A stretch of 64,000 nt of DNA from Omphiscola glabra (GCA_964017045.1 OZ024799.1:35345736-35409735); one strand, 5' to 3'; positions 1 to 10,499 are shown, counted from the stretch's first letter. Numbers and translations are program-made. The notes: generated from the letters alone by a model not told the origin.

Positions 1-521
1 ATTTCATGACCATGGCAATAGTATCTTGGTAAGTTGAGCCATGTTTCATGACCATGGTAATAGCATCTTGGTAAGTTTGAGCAATATTTCATGACCATGG
101 TAATAGTATCATGGTAAGTTTGAGCAATATTTCATGACCATGGTAATAGCATCTTGGTAAGTTTGAGCAATATTTCATGACCATGGTAATAGTATCTTGG
201 TAAGTTTGAGCAATATTTCATGACCATGGTAATAGCATCTTGGTAAGTTTGAGCAATATTTCATGACCATGGTAATAGTATCTTGGTAAGTTTGAGCAAT
301 ATTTCATGACCATGGTAATAGCATCTTGGTAAGTTTGAGCAATATTTCATGACCATGGTAATAGTATCTTGGTAAGTTTGAGCAATATTTCATGACCATG
401 GTAATAGTATCTTGGTAAGTTTGAGCAATATTTCATGACCATGGTAATAGTATCTTGGTAAGTTTGAGCAATATTTCATGACCTTGGTAATAGTATCTTG
501 GTAAGTTTGAGCAATATTTCT
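1..521. repeat. 43-bp minisatellite derived from a Helitron Rep gene
   Basis: About 12 head-to-tail copies of a 43-bp unit with core catgaccatggtaatag; the array runs off the left edge of the window. Read on the minus strand the unit encodes a Helitron-like segment (RNIAQTYQD then a T/A-I-T-x-V-M-K-Y stretch), and it begins exactly where the adjoining Helitron fragment (521-885) would continue into this segment. The unit is not a multiple of three, so the array itself is not coding. Copies differ mainly by gcatc/gtatc and cat/ctt changes. Confidence 0.9.
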
Positions 522-885
522 AGAACTTCCTATGAAGTTTGAAGGCAATATAACTTTTTTTTTCTAGGCAATATGTTGACGTCCTAAGGATTGTAATTTT
601 TCACCATTCGGTGAAGGACACCATAGTCTTCAGCTGTACCGTGATTTTATTTTTTTGAAACCAATTCAAACGGTTTGATTTGGTCTTGCAATAGACATCA
701 ACAATGAATTGGTGAGTCAGCTTTCCTGCGTTGAGGAACTGGTTACAATTTCCACCACGAATGGCAAAATGGTATGAATACCATCGATGCTGGGACACAT
801 TTTCTCGACCAACAGTTTTCTTAAGATCTGTTGTCCACCCAAACGGGAAAAGCAAAGGGTACAACATTGGGTCACAGAATTAATT
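521..885 (-). pseudogene. Helitron Rep N-terminal (Helitron-like N) domain fragment
   Basis: On the minus strand, residues CDPMLYPLLFPFGW are followed by WYSYHFAIRGG, then AGKLTHQFIVDVYCK and NRLNWFQKNK, which match the order of the Helitron-like N domain that precedes the HUH nuclease in Helitron Rep/Hel transposases. After a frameshift near 650 the homology continues as AEDYGVLHRMV and, past a stop, as VILPSNFIGSSRN ending at about 521. A stop codon precedes the CDP motif. It is therefore a broken fragment: the HUH motif and helicase are not in the window and could lie to the left beyond the 43-bp array. Known for the family: rolling-circle transposase. The identification is from recalled domain pattern. 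Confidence 0.75.
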
Positions 886-1072
886 AAGGTGGATATATTT
901 GGTATATTGAGCTTTACGGATGTACCATCCGCACTGAAGAGTGACTTCGGTTTTCTCGATTTGCCTCCCTTTAGCATTTTGCCTTGTTCACATATGAGCA
1001 TATCATACCCAAAAAATGTCACAATACAACCGTCACAAAAAGCAACAGCTATACAGTTAATCCCTACATGTA
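886..1072. other. Unassigned stretch beside the Helitron fragment
   Basis: Open on both strands over a short range but with no domain I recognise. It may be further decayed Helitron sequence upstream of the CDP motif on the minus strand. Confidence 0.3.
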
Positions 1073-1246
1073 AATAGTTATAGAATGGGGGGAGAGAATA
1101 CATTTGTTTAGTTTTATTTAACTAATGTATGTTCATTTTTAAGTTCATGATTATGTTTGTTAAATTGTATGTGAAGCGTGGTGAGCCCAGTCCTAGGCTG
1201 GGGTACCGCGCTGTATAAAACTACTACTACTACTAATAAAAATAAT
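1073..1246 (+). mobile_element. 3' end of CR1/L2-like LINE (3'UTR only)
   Basis: The sequence aligns by eye to the 3'UTR of the LINE remnant at 2225-2990: the ctagt/tagaatgggg start, the ttgtatgt stretch, then the near-palindromic gtgagcccagtcctaggctg / ggtaccgcgc motif, and a (tac)n tail. Only the last 170 bp are present, as in a severely 5'-truncated copy. It sits next to the Helitron fragment. Confidence 0.7.
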
Positions 1247-1994
1247 ACTCAAACTACGCTCGCTAGCAAATATGAATACCGACTACGGACACTCTACATA
1301 CGGCGTTGTATTATAGATATTACTTACATCTAATGTATACTTACATTAATGTTTTTTGTTGTACCGAAAAAAAGAATTTGCCAAAACATTTGCTTTTCTA
1401 TTCTGTGTAACCATATTTAAAGCTGTATTGTTTTTTTTACCCAAATTGTTCGTGTCTCATTAATCTATTTTCTCAAAACCCCCGACTCAAGCACAAAACA
1501 AATTCACCAACTGCCTCTCTTCGACTCCGGGCTCTGTTTCTATTGCCACAAAACAAATTACGAATGACTCCAGCCTCCATCAGCAGAAGAGCTCTCAATA
1601 AGCAAACTAAGAACAACCCTCGCCGCACATAAATCAATTAAGCGAGGACTAAAAGTTTCTGAAAAGGAAATCCACCCATCGCCAAAAAGCAATTATTAGT
1701 GTGGGAAATTGAAGGGTTTTCTAATTCTGGGATCAAAAGTGAAGTTGTTGGCATATTCCACCGACGGCCAGCGACTGCGAGTGAAAGCACGTAGGTCGAT
1801 AATAGTGAAGCCTCACACAGGAGACTGTCGCGACTGATGCGATTGGCTCTAATTGATGAAACATGACACTGTAGTCTCTCCGGCCGTCCAACAACATTTG
1901 TTTAGTATATATTTATAATTCAGAAAATAATGTTCTCTGGGCATAAGGGGTAACAGCAAAGACGTTTTGACATAGTTGACCTGGTTATGACTCA
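1247..1994. other. No recognised feature
   Basis: AT-rich sequence with no convincing open frame, repeat or motif. Confidence 0.5.
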
Positions 1995-2075
1995 GACAAC
2001 TGATAAAAGGTATCAGACAACATATGAAAGGTATCAGACATCCTATTAAAGATTTCAGGCAACTCATATAAGGTA
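1995..2075. repeat. Short degenerate ~27-bp tandem repeat
   Basis: Three diverged copies of a unit around aaaggtatcagacaacatat. Confidence 0.6.
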
Positions 2076-2224
2076 TAAAGAAAATAGGCCCAGTTTTAGT
2101 TTTTTAAAAATTGACATTGGCCATAGCGTTAGCTTAAAAGGAAGTTGGTGGGAAAAGTTCACATGCTGATTCAAGGTCAAATGAGTTTTATTTCATCTCT
2201 GTTTCATTCAAGGCCAAATGAGTT

Positions 2225-2990
2225 TTATTATTATTATATGAGGCTTTAAATAGCGTGGTACCCTAGCCTAGGGTTGGGCTCACCGAGCTGTACATACAAT
2301 TAACAAACACAACCATAAATTTAAAAAATAACATTAAGGAAAATAAAAACAGTTGTATAAAAAACAAAACAAATGCACATTCACTCTACCCATTCCAGAA
2401 CTATTAGATGTCAAGTCATGGACGGAAGCATCATTTATCGGTTAGAGGGGGGAATCAGTCAGGATAGTAGAGTTTAAAGAGATATGTTTTGAGTGCAGTT
2501 TTGAAGGATGTGATGGTCGAATTGCGGATGTTTACTGGAAGAGAATTCCATAGTGTGAGGACACAGAAAGAGAAAGATCGTTCACCGTGTGTTTTTGTGC
2601 GTGTCTTGTGAACAGAAAGAATACGCGTGTCTGCGAAGGAGCGAAGCTGTCGGCGGGGGGGGGGGGGGGGTGTGAATAGACAGAGAGAAGTTCGGTTAGA
2701 TAAGAAGGGCAGGAATTCTACAAAAATCTGTGGCAGATAACAAAGAGTTTGTATTCAATCCGTGCTTGTACAGGGAGCCAATGAAGTGAGTTAAGTAGTG
2801 GCGTGACGTGATCACGTTTTTTAGCCTTTAGAGCCAGCCTAGCAGCTGAGTTTTGAACCTTTTGTAATTTTACTTTGAAGCGTTTTGGTGAGCCAGACAG
2901 AAGAGAGTTGCAATAGTTAAGACGAGAGAGAATGAGAGCACATACCCTCTGTTTGACTAAATACCCAAATGACATTTTTTTTTCATCTAA
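2225..2990 (-). pseudogene. CR1/L2-like LINE: ORF2 C-terminus and 3'UTR
   Basis: On the minus strand, LSRLNYCNSLLSGSP, then QKVQNSAARLAL, then HVTPLLNSLHWLPVQARIEY, is the classic C-terminal region after the reverse transcriptase in CR1/L2/Rex-type LINEs. The frame breaks at the poly-G run (about 2657-2670) and resumes as TKTHGERSFSF, LWNSLPVNIR and FKTALKTYLFK before a stop near 2443. The 3'UTR ends in the near-palindromic gtgagcccaaccctaggcta motif and a (taa)n tail at about 2225. The rest of the RT and the endonuclease are missing (5' truncation at about 2990). It is non-functional. Confidence 0.85.
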
Positions 2991-3260
2991 AATTTAAAAA
3001 ACCACACATTTTAAACAATATAGTCACAATGCTTACATTAAGATTCCGCAGGAATCTCCACCATGCCCAATGCTAAATAAATTTTAGAATCATTTTATAT
3101 CATGTATTTAATTTTTGAAAAAATATAATTGAGATTCGGTAGGAGTAAAAATGGGGGGTGGGGGCAGTTACATTTGCATAACGGCCACTACTGTACTCCC
3201 CATCGACTTCCAAAATAAATGTTTCAAGATACTCCAGATAAAATAACATTTTGAGAATTA
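2991..3260. other. No recognised feature
   Basis: AT-rich sequence with nothing recognisable. Confidence 0.4.
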
Positions 3261-3266
3261 ACGGCT

Positions 3267-3515
3267 AATGCGAAGAGATAGCACCGTGACTTCATTTGCA
3301 AAACCCTGGTTCCGATAGGGTCAAAACCAAGGTTAGGGATAAATTTAGGGTTTAGGTTAGGTTTAGGGGTATATTTAGGGTTTAGGTTAGGTTTAGGGAT
3401 ACATTTAGGAAATGTTTTTATTATTTTTTAACGTTTTATTCTTAATTGTACGGGTTGCGGCAACCAAGATAGCGGCCATGGTAAAAAAACAAACAAGGTG
3501 CTATCTCTTCGCATT
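3267..3515. mobile_element. Inverted-repeat element (MITE-like) with telomere-like core
   Basis: A perfect 19-bp inverted repeat, aatgcgaagagatagcacc, lies at 3267-3285 and in reverse at 3497-3515. Inside, 3330-3412 holds repeated tttagggtttaggttaggt blocks (about 36-bp period), which resemble degenerate TTAGGG-type telomere sequence. I could not settle the outer boundary or the target duplication, so the superfamily is unknown. Confidence 0.6.
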
Positions 3516-3530
3516 TACCGAATTAACTTT

Positions 3531-4889
3531 AGTAAGAACCTTAAGATTTAAATTTAAAATCATACACAAAGGTCAATGTTCAGCAACATTTTTTTTGGCT
3601 GACACCATTGGATTAAAATACGTTCTATCTGCGTGTCCATATTGTGGATGTGTGGCTGGAGCATTCGTTATTTTGTTGTTGACACACGTGACGTTTTCGC
3701 TCAGTTGATCGTGTTCTCGTGAAGTGGTCACACGAGAGGTGTTGATCGTCTGGTTGCAACTGAGTTTTTGTCAACCCCGCGTCTACTCTTGGGCCGCTCA
3801 TATTCTCGTGGTGGTTGGCGCCTGCATCGCGGTTCAATGAACGGGTTAGAGGGTGAGCTCAGATATACCTTTTTTTTACGCCTAGGTAAAGATGTAAGTC
3901 ACCTCAGCTGGGATTTGTATAAGCATTCGATATGTAAAAAGTAAATAATTTTAATTTTGTTTAAAATGTGAGATTGAATTTTAATACTAAATAGTAGGGG
4001 AAAAAGTGAAAAAAAATTATATAGATATTTAAACTTTTTAAAAGACAGTCTTTATTGCGTAATGCATTTTGAGAAATGGTAAATTATTTTCTTTTAAGTG
4101 GGTTTTTACTGGACTTTGATTGCAATTCTTTTTATAAAAAAATATGAATAAGCTGTATGATGTGTACATCTTCTATGAAAGTATTGTGGGAGTTCCATTA
4201 CAGATTAGTTGAAAAAAACCAAAAACGTAACTTTACCTTCGAAGAGCCGCGGTTCGCAGATCACTATCCTAGCTTGTTCTCATATTTTAAAAAATACAAA
4301 TGCATGCAAAGAGGTAAGTATATGTTTTAAAGGAGGCTATTTTACTTTGTTTTTTTAAATCACCTGTGAACGGCCTGACCTTTCTGTTTATGAGATCTGC
4401 TATTTTTCTTTTGTTCACATAATCCGCCTGTATAGCTATGTGGACATGAACGGGTTGGTGTGTTATAATGGGCTCGGACGGCAATGAAGATTATAAAAAA
4501 AATAATTAAAAACACATGTTACGATTAAGCATGACGTGAGACAAAATGAAGACAGCGACTGTAAAGGCAAATGGCTTTCATTAAACTTGAAAGAAAAACA
4601 CAAGACAGAGTAAAATAAAAAGAAAAGACATTATGATGATGAATAATAATAATGGAAAAAATACTTTCTCTGCATTGAAGTTTTATCAATGGTAAAAGTT
4701 CAGCAACGAATTAATTATTGAACAACTGAGAGCATGTTGTGAAATAGACAATGTTAATGACGCAAGCGTTACTTGGATTTTGAGACAAAAATGTCCGCGA
4801 CCGTATTAGAGAGAATAGACTTTGAGAAAAACCTGGGAAACATTGGATATCGAAATTCTCCGATGGGCTTGTTAGATTAGGTTCTGGGG
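3531..4889. other. No recognised feature
   Basis: Mixed AT-rich DNA with short open frames of no recognisable family. I see no tandem array and no RNA gene. Confidence 0.4.
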
Positions 4890-4949
4890 GCGCTGGTGGA
4901 TGCGCTGGTGGATGCGCTGGCGGATGCGCTGGTGGATGCGCTGGTGGAT
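4890..4949. repeat. 12-bp tandem repeat
   Basis: Five copies of gcgctggtggat with one changed base. Confidence 0.85.
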
Positions 4950-5103
4950 CAATCTTATTAAATTATTTTGAGCGGGTACATGTACACCAGAAACGTTGTA
5001 ATGGACGAATTTCCAACTCCAGCATGTCTAGAAATATGTTGAGGTGACTTGCTGATAAAGAATAGATGCCGTACTAGCACAGTCGTGGGGTCGAGTGTAA
5101 CTA

Positions 5104-5150
5104 TCTGTCAATCAACTAAACAGCTTCAGACACTCTGTCAATCAACGTTG
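5104..5150. repeat. Outlying copies of the 30-bp repeat
   Basis: Contains tctgtcaatcaactaaacag followed by cactctgtcaatcaac, i.e. one and a half units of the array that begins about 265 bp further right. It could be a progenitor or a detached remnant. Confidence 0.7.
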
Positions 5151-5415
5151 TCAATTAGCTCCGGATAGGATCTATATGGAGAATAACGTGAAAACAAGAT
5201 TTGGTACGTTAACTACATACGGGATAAACCAAATCCACAATTTTACGTAACTACCATGTCTTTTTCCTGATTGGGCTTTTACATTTTACTTCAAGTACTT
5301 CTTCTTTACTTTGTTTCTGTTTTTTAGGTAGGATATATCTATACTGTCACGGTGAAATCGTATCTTTATATTTTTTGTGTATGTTTGATGAGGGTAAGAG
5401 AGCGCTCGTGGGATT

Positions 5416-5697
5416 CACACACTCTGTCAATCAACTAAAGAGCTTTATACACTCTGTCAATCAACTAAAGAATTTCACACACTCTGTCAATCAACTAAAA
5501 AGCTTCGCGCATTCTGTCAATCAACTAAAGAGCTTCACACACTCTGTCAATCAACTAAAGAACTTCACACACTCTGTCAATCAACTAAAGAGCTTCACAC
5601 ACTCTGTCAATCAACTAAAGAGCGTCACACTATCTGCCAATAAACTAAAGAGCTTCAAACCGTCTGTCAATCACGTAAAGAGCTTCACACTATCTGT
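5416..5697. repeat. 30-bp minisatellite
   Basis: About nine copies with core cactctgtcaatcaactaaa. The unit is a multiple of three and stays open in one plus-strand frame (HSVNQLKSFT decapeptide repeat), but there is no sign of a gene around it. The last two copies are the most diverged. Confidence 0.9.
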
Positions 5698-5777
5698 TTT
5701 TAGAAAATTCCGAAGCAGGGGTAAAAAAGCTGTTATGGAATATTAGCAGTAAGATTTCAAATTTTGCGCTTACCGGT

Positions 5778-5813
5778 GCACCAGGAATGCACCAGGGATG
5801 CACCAGGGAGCTT
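5778..5813. repeat. 12-bp tandem repeat
   Basis: Three copies of gcaccaggratg. Confidence 0.7.
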
Positions 5814-6309
5814 GTGCTTATAAAAACGTATATGTTGACTTAAGTATTTTTCAACTTGCACGTTTTTATCTCTTCCCTGGTCTTATGCTCGTCAAACCCA
5901 TTTATCTGAAACGTCACGTTGAACCCGAGTCCCACCAATCCGATGTGTCCTAAAACGTGAGCACAATGGAGATTTATCAGCCATGCCTTTCAGCAATCGG
6001 TCAGAAGCTATCAGCTTTCGGGAATATCAGCCTTATCTCGTGGAATCTAGAACCGTCATCCATCAGCGAAAGCCAGGGCACGCCACCGCGGCGTATCAGA
6101 TATTGTGAGGAAAAAAAAATATCTGCTGAATTTAACTATCAGTGATTTTTAGAGAATTGAACAAAGCCTTCTTTGTCTTAATCCGACGTTAAATGAGAAC
6201 GAGATCGATGGATCAGAGAATTTAAATCGGCTCTATGGCCATTCATCTGTGTTAGAGATTTCGGACGATGAAGGAATTAAAATATTTTTATGTTCGATTT
6301 TGAGGCGTT
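5814..6309. other. No recognised feature
   Basis: Somewhat higher GC than its surroundings but no motif or family recognised. Confidence 0.35.
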
Positions 6310-6640
6310 TCGATTTGGTCTTGTTTTTTTTTGTGTGTTTTTTGTGTGTTTTTGTGTGTTTTTTTGTGTGTGTTTTTGTGTGTGTTTTTAATGTGTTTTT
6401 TTTTTGGTGTTTTTTGTTGGGTTTTTTGTGTGTTTTTTGTGTTTTGTGTTTTTTTTTGTGGGTTTTTTGGTATTTTTTTGTGTGTTTTTGTGTGTCTTTG
6501 TGTGTTTTTGTTGTGTTTTTTTGTGTTTTTTGGTTTTTTTTGTTGTGTTTTTTGGTGTTTTTTTGGTGTGTTTTTGTGTGTGTTTTTGTGTGTTTTTTAA
6601 AAATGTTTTTTGTTTGTTTTGTGTGTGTTTTTTTGTGAGT
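6310..6640. repeat. T-rich (TGTGTTTTTT)n low-complexity tract
   Basis: Irregular runs of T broken by gtgtg over about 330 bp. Apparent Phe/Cys/Val-rich open frames here are artefacts of composition. Confidence 0.95.
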
Positions 6641-7694
6641 TTCAAAATTTGGATTTATATCTATAAACAAAGCTATGAACGTTGATTCTCACATTGCACT
6701 CTTTATTAATCGGCTTTATGTTTATGGATTTAATAGATTACATACTGAACGGCCGAGTGGTTTACGAAAGCCGCACACCACCCCCCAGGTGGACGGGACT
6801 TGTTAACCTTGGATGGCAACTCATCTAAGAGAAGGAAACTCTGAATTTAAACCCGGGAGTTGGAGTCCCGTAGGCGGATGACATTATCACAGTGAAAAAT
6901 TCCGACAACTCCTGCGATGCTAGTGACAGCCAAGCCGTATCATCCACATATGATGACCCATAGGGTTATCCAGGTGCGTCGAAAGAGGCAATTTGCTGTG
7001 AAGGGAACCAGCTTTTATACTCCCAACTAATAGTAGCAGCACATGTGACTTTGTACTGCCAAGTCTACACCATCGTCACAATGTTACGGACGGATGCCAG
7101 AAAATACAATTATTGTTTATTTAAGTTTTGAATTGATCAGTTTGATTTAGCTATCGGGTTTTAGCAGTAAAAAAAAAAAGCATTTCAGTAGTGCGTCGCT
7201 CATTTAAATGGAAATCTTTATATCTTCCCTTTTGCGATAGTCAGGGCTGAATGTTTAATTTGGGGAAGGGGGGGGGTAACAGACCCCTTCGGTAAAACAT
7301 GTAATTGCTTATGTATTCATTTATAGTTTTTTTTTGTTTTATACTTGACTGTATAGGTCTCATGGTTCTCGATGTTTTCTACATCTACAGGGTAATCCCA
7401 TCTCACAATGTAACAAATGGTCTTGGCTTGGATCCTGTCTGACAATTGCATTGAATCACGATGCCATCTTGACCGACATCTACAAAACTGATTTATTTCT
7501 GGTTTGTAGTATAAGTGGGGCTCTAATACAATTTGCCATTAAATCAATAATCTTTATTTTTTAATGTACTATAGAAAATAAAATGTCTTTTTTGACAAGA
7601 CATGGATATGGAAGGCACCTAAGCATCAATAAAATAATTGTTACACCTAACTGAAATTGAAGAAACTTATTTTTTTTCCTGTTGATGTTATCCG
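6641..7694. other. Mostly unassigned; possible dispersed repeat at 6750-7020
   Basis: At 6752 there is a tRNA box A-like ggccgagtgg, and near 6858 a box B-like gttggagtcc, about 100 bp apart. This is too far for a tRNA but compatible with a decayed SINE or another dispersed element. The rest is AT-rich with nothing recognisable. Confidence 0.3.
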
Positions 7695-7812
7695 AACTCT
7701 ATAACAAAACTCAATCGCTTATCCCATCTTGTAACAAACACAATAGCTTATCCATCCTGTAACAAAACTCAATAGCTTATCCCATCCTGTAACAAAACTC
7801 TACAGCTTATCA
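7695..7812. repeat. ~30-bp tandem repeat
   Basis: Four copies around tgtaacaaaactcaatagct. Confidence 0.8.
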
Positions 7813-8145
7813 TTTCCTTTTACTTTGTGGTGATACAATTGAGAGCAGCTCATTTCTTGTTACGTAATTTTGAAGTTTAAAAGAAATACGTTTTTTTTAA
7901 ACCACCTCCCCCTTTTCCGCCACTAATTTGTTGCAAGCTAAGCTCTGTTTGTTACTGTAGTCTATTATTAGCTTCCAAAAGATGCCATATAAATGCTCAA
8001 AATTAGAAAGCCCACATCTGCCCACGGCCACTGTCCAACTTTACATCAGGCATTGAGCGGTAACCGACAAGGATTCTGTGGGCAGCCAGTTAAATTAGTC
8101 TGCTCTTGTAATCACGAACTGCGTTCTTCAAAATCTTCAAGCAAG
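7813..8145. other. No recognised feature
   Basis: Nothing supported in this stretch. Confidence 0.4.
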
Positions 8146-8282
8146 TTTAATGATCGCATGTAATCAAGTTTTGTTATGATTGCATATCATCAAGTTTGTT
8201 ATGATCGCACGTCATCAAGTTTTGTTATGATCGCACGCCATCAAGTTTTGTTATGATCGCACGCCATCAATTTTTGTTATGT
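8146..8282. repeat. 26-bp tandem repeat
   Basis: Five copies around atgatcgcacgccatcaagt. Confidence 0.85.
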
Positions 8283-8470
8283 ACATCAAATACTATCGGA
8301 TCATTTGTAATTTGTAATGTTTTAATGATCTGCACTACTTTATTTACGTTTGAAAGAAGAGATGGTGTGTGAAGCTCACGTCTGAACAAACAAGTTTTAA
8401 CTACGGTCAGGACACCAAAAGTCCAAAAACTACAATTTGTCAAAATCTTTGTCACCCTATCGCATGACTA

Positions 8471-8696
8471 AGTGTCAGTTCACACGATCAAATTCCTTTC
8501 AAATAAGCTTCAAATTTGAGTCAAATTTTTGTATGAACGATCCATTTAGTGCGTGGTTTCTTTTGTTTTGGACAAAAATGAGAATTCGTTCAAATAGTAA
8601 TTTGAAAGTTTTGACAAGACCTCATACAAATCGCATCAAATGAATTAACGAAAATGCATGAAATTTGAAAGGAATTCGATCATGTGAGTTGACACT
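8471..8696. mobile_element. MITE-like element with ~34-bp terminal inverted repeats
   Basis: The left end agtgtcagttcacacgatca and the following attcctttcaaat match the reverse complement of the right end at about 30 of 34 positions. The interior is AT-rich and non-coding. The flanks do not give a clear target duplication, so I cannot assign a superfamily. Confidence 0.7.
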
Positions 8697-9060
8697 AAAT
8701 CTGAGTGAGATTCTTGTTAAAGGTGATATAAATCTAGAAGCTTCCGCCAATAAATGTTTTCTCAATTAAATGTTATTCACTGTACTAAAAACGGGAGATA
8801 TTTATAAAGAAACCACGCACACAGCACACTTGTTTATAAAGATGTGTAATATTGATCTATCAATTAACCTAAATCGTTTGAATTGAAAATATCGATTTAT
8901 TATTAAGAGCAATTAAGACCAAAGCTAGCGTAATTGGTTTATAAACAATGGAGAAATACTCTGATGTCAGGTGTTTCCATCTATCTTTCAGATTTCCCCG
9001 AGCACAACTAACAACATATTAGTTTATTTCTCTATAAAGTTATTACTTTGGTCGTGTTTG
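8697..9060. other. No recognised feature
   Basis: AT-rich, nothing supported. Confidence 0.4.
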
Positions 9061-9150
9061 TGATTGTTTATTTTTATTATTATTATTAGTTGTCTTATAT
9101 AGCGCGGCACCCCAGCCTAGGGCTAGACTCACCGCGCAGTACATAAAAAT
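9061..9150 (-). mobile_element. 3' tail of the CR1/L2-like LINE
   Basis: On the minus strand this carries the same near-palindromic tail (gcgcggtgagtctagcccta, then ggctggggtgccgcgc) followed by a (taa)n tract. It is the third copy of this 3' end in the window, reduced to under 100 bp. Confidence 0.7.
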
Positions 9151-9159
9151 ATGTCTCCG

Positions 9160-9260
9160 GTTGTTTTATGTTGTTCAATCCATCTCACTTTAGCCTGCCT
9201 CACCACATACTCCGACTCAGAACTAAACGATGTTTTTTTCCCATGCTTGGCTTCCCATGC
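9160..9260 (-). pseudogene. RTE-like LINE C-terminal fragment, seed of the adjacent array
   Basis: On the minus strand it encodes a form of the W-x-R/K-K-A..R-S-E-W-x-x-V-V-R-Q-A-K motif (SEYVVRQAK visible) seen in better-preserved copies at 14.3, 52.8 and 58.5 kb. The adjoining tandem array (9230-9540) repeats the codons just upstream of this motif. Confidence 0.7.
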
Positions 9261-9545
9261 TTGGCTTCCCATGCTTTTTTCCCATGCTTGGCTTCCCATG
9301 CTTTTTTCCAATTGCTTGGCTTCCCATGCTTTTTTCCCATGCTTGACTTCCCATGCTTTTTTCCCATGCTTGGCTTCCCATGCTTTTTTCCCATGGCTTC
9401 CCATGCTTTTTTCCTATGCTAGGCTTCCCATGCTTGGATTCCCATGCTTTTTTCCCATGCTTGTATTCCCATGCTTTTTTCCCATGCTTGTATTCCCATG
9501 CTTTTTTCCCATGATTGGATTCCTATGCTTGGATTCCCAGCTGCT
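9230..9545. repeat. ~27-bp minisatellite amplified from a LINE C-terminus
   Basis: Alternating cccatgcttggctt (14 bp) and cccatgctttttt (13 bp) units. On the minus strand this reads SQAWEKSMG over and over, a reiterated version of the LINE motif GIQAWKRK. The right edge (ttggattcccagctgctgta) matches the corresponding LINE sequence near 58400 (ttggatccccagtagttgta), so the array sits inside one LINE copy. Confidence 0.85.
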
Positions 9546-10373
9546 GTATATCTTTTTTTTTCGGTTACCAGGAATTTGTTTGAAATAAATTTCGTCGACA
9601 GAGAATCGATCGAACGGAAATTTGGTCGAATATTTTTCTCAGTTCACACGTTAAAATTTTACGTCAACTTTCTTTTTGAACGCACTAGACTATATAGTAA
9701 AACAAAACAAATCGGAGGACAAAGGATTTTTATTTTTATTTTTCGTTTCCACTTAAAATATTAGATCGATTTCTGTCAGGCATTTAAATCCAACACAATG
9801 TAATCGATGCTTCATCCTTTTCACCCTGGATGAGTTTGTGACATGTGTCAAATCATTCCAAACTGGCGTTGTCAGTGATATAAAAGGGATATTGAATTAC
9901 AAGCGCCATCTGCTACTGGAAGACCTTGCTCTGTGGGTATCAACACTCTTGTCACCTTTAATACTGAGAAGTATTTTTGCCTCAATAGCCGGTAGGTATG
10001 TTCCAAAAGGTTTTTTAATCCGACTTCAAGGACATACCTTTAAATTGTGTATTATATAATAAAATATCATCTTTGGGGCCATTTCTGTCTCACATGATAT
10101 ATATGTTGTTAAGGTTTAAGAATTGACATTCTGATTCTGAATCTCATATTCGTAAAATGCTTCAAACTGTGTAACGTATACTTCCATCCTAAAACAGTTG
10201 CCCAGTTGAACATTTTGTATTCTTTTAAAAAATATATATAAATTATTGTCATTTTTTGTCTTGCTCTGGTGCTATAATTTGAACCGTGTCTGTTTAGTTT
10301 TCTTACACAGAGTCTCTAAAAACAAATCAAATTTTTAAATCCTTTATATTAACTTTTTTTTTTTAAAAACGCA
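9546..10373. other. No recognised feature
   Basis: AT-rich, with one 73-codon open frame at 9838-10059 that resembles nothing I know. Confidence 0.4.
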
Positions 10374-10492
10374 TTTGTGTGTTTAGGGAAAAAATCTCCG
10401 GACGGCTAATTGACCCACTTCCTGTCAACCCATCGAGCTTAAGCGTGGCACACAGACCCTCTGCCGATTACAACAAATTCAGTCAAATTTTT
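10374..10492 (+). repeat. Dispersed repeat family, copy 1
   Basis: Contains ggacggctaattgacccact and the following cctgtcaa...atcgagctt..g.ggcaca block, which recurs at 60.56 and 63.31 kb on the same strand. It is probably a fragment of an unidentified transposable element. Confidence 0.65.
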
Positions 10493-10499
10493 TATTAAT

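Noticed and set aside
787..1077. 96-codon plus-strand frame as a gene
   Set aside because: It lies largely antisense to the Helitron fragment and ends at the LINE 3'UTR; no domain recognised.
6233..6685. Lys/Thr-rich and Phe/Val-rich coding frames
   Set aside because: Composition artefact of the T-rich low-complexity tract.
6741..6880. Possible tRNA gene (box A-like ggccgagtgg and box B-like gttggagtcc)
   Set aside because: The boxes are about 100 bp apart and no cloverleaf arms can be drawn. At most it is a decayed SINE head.
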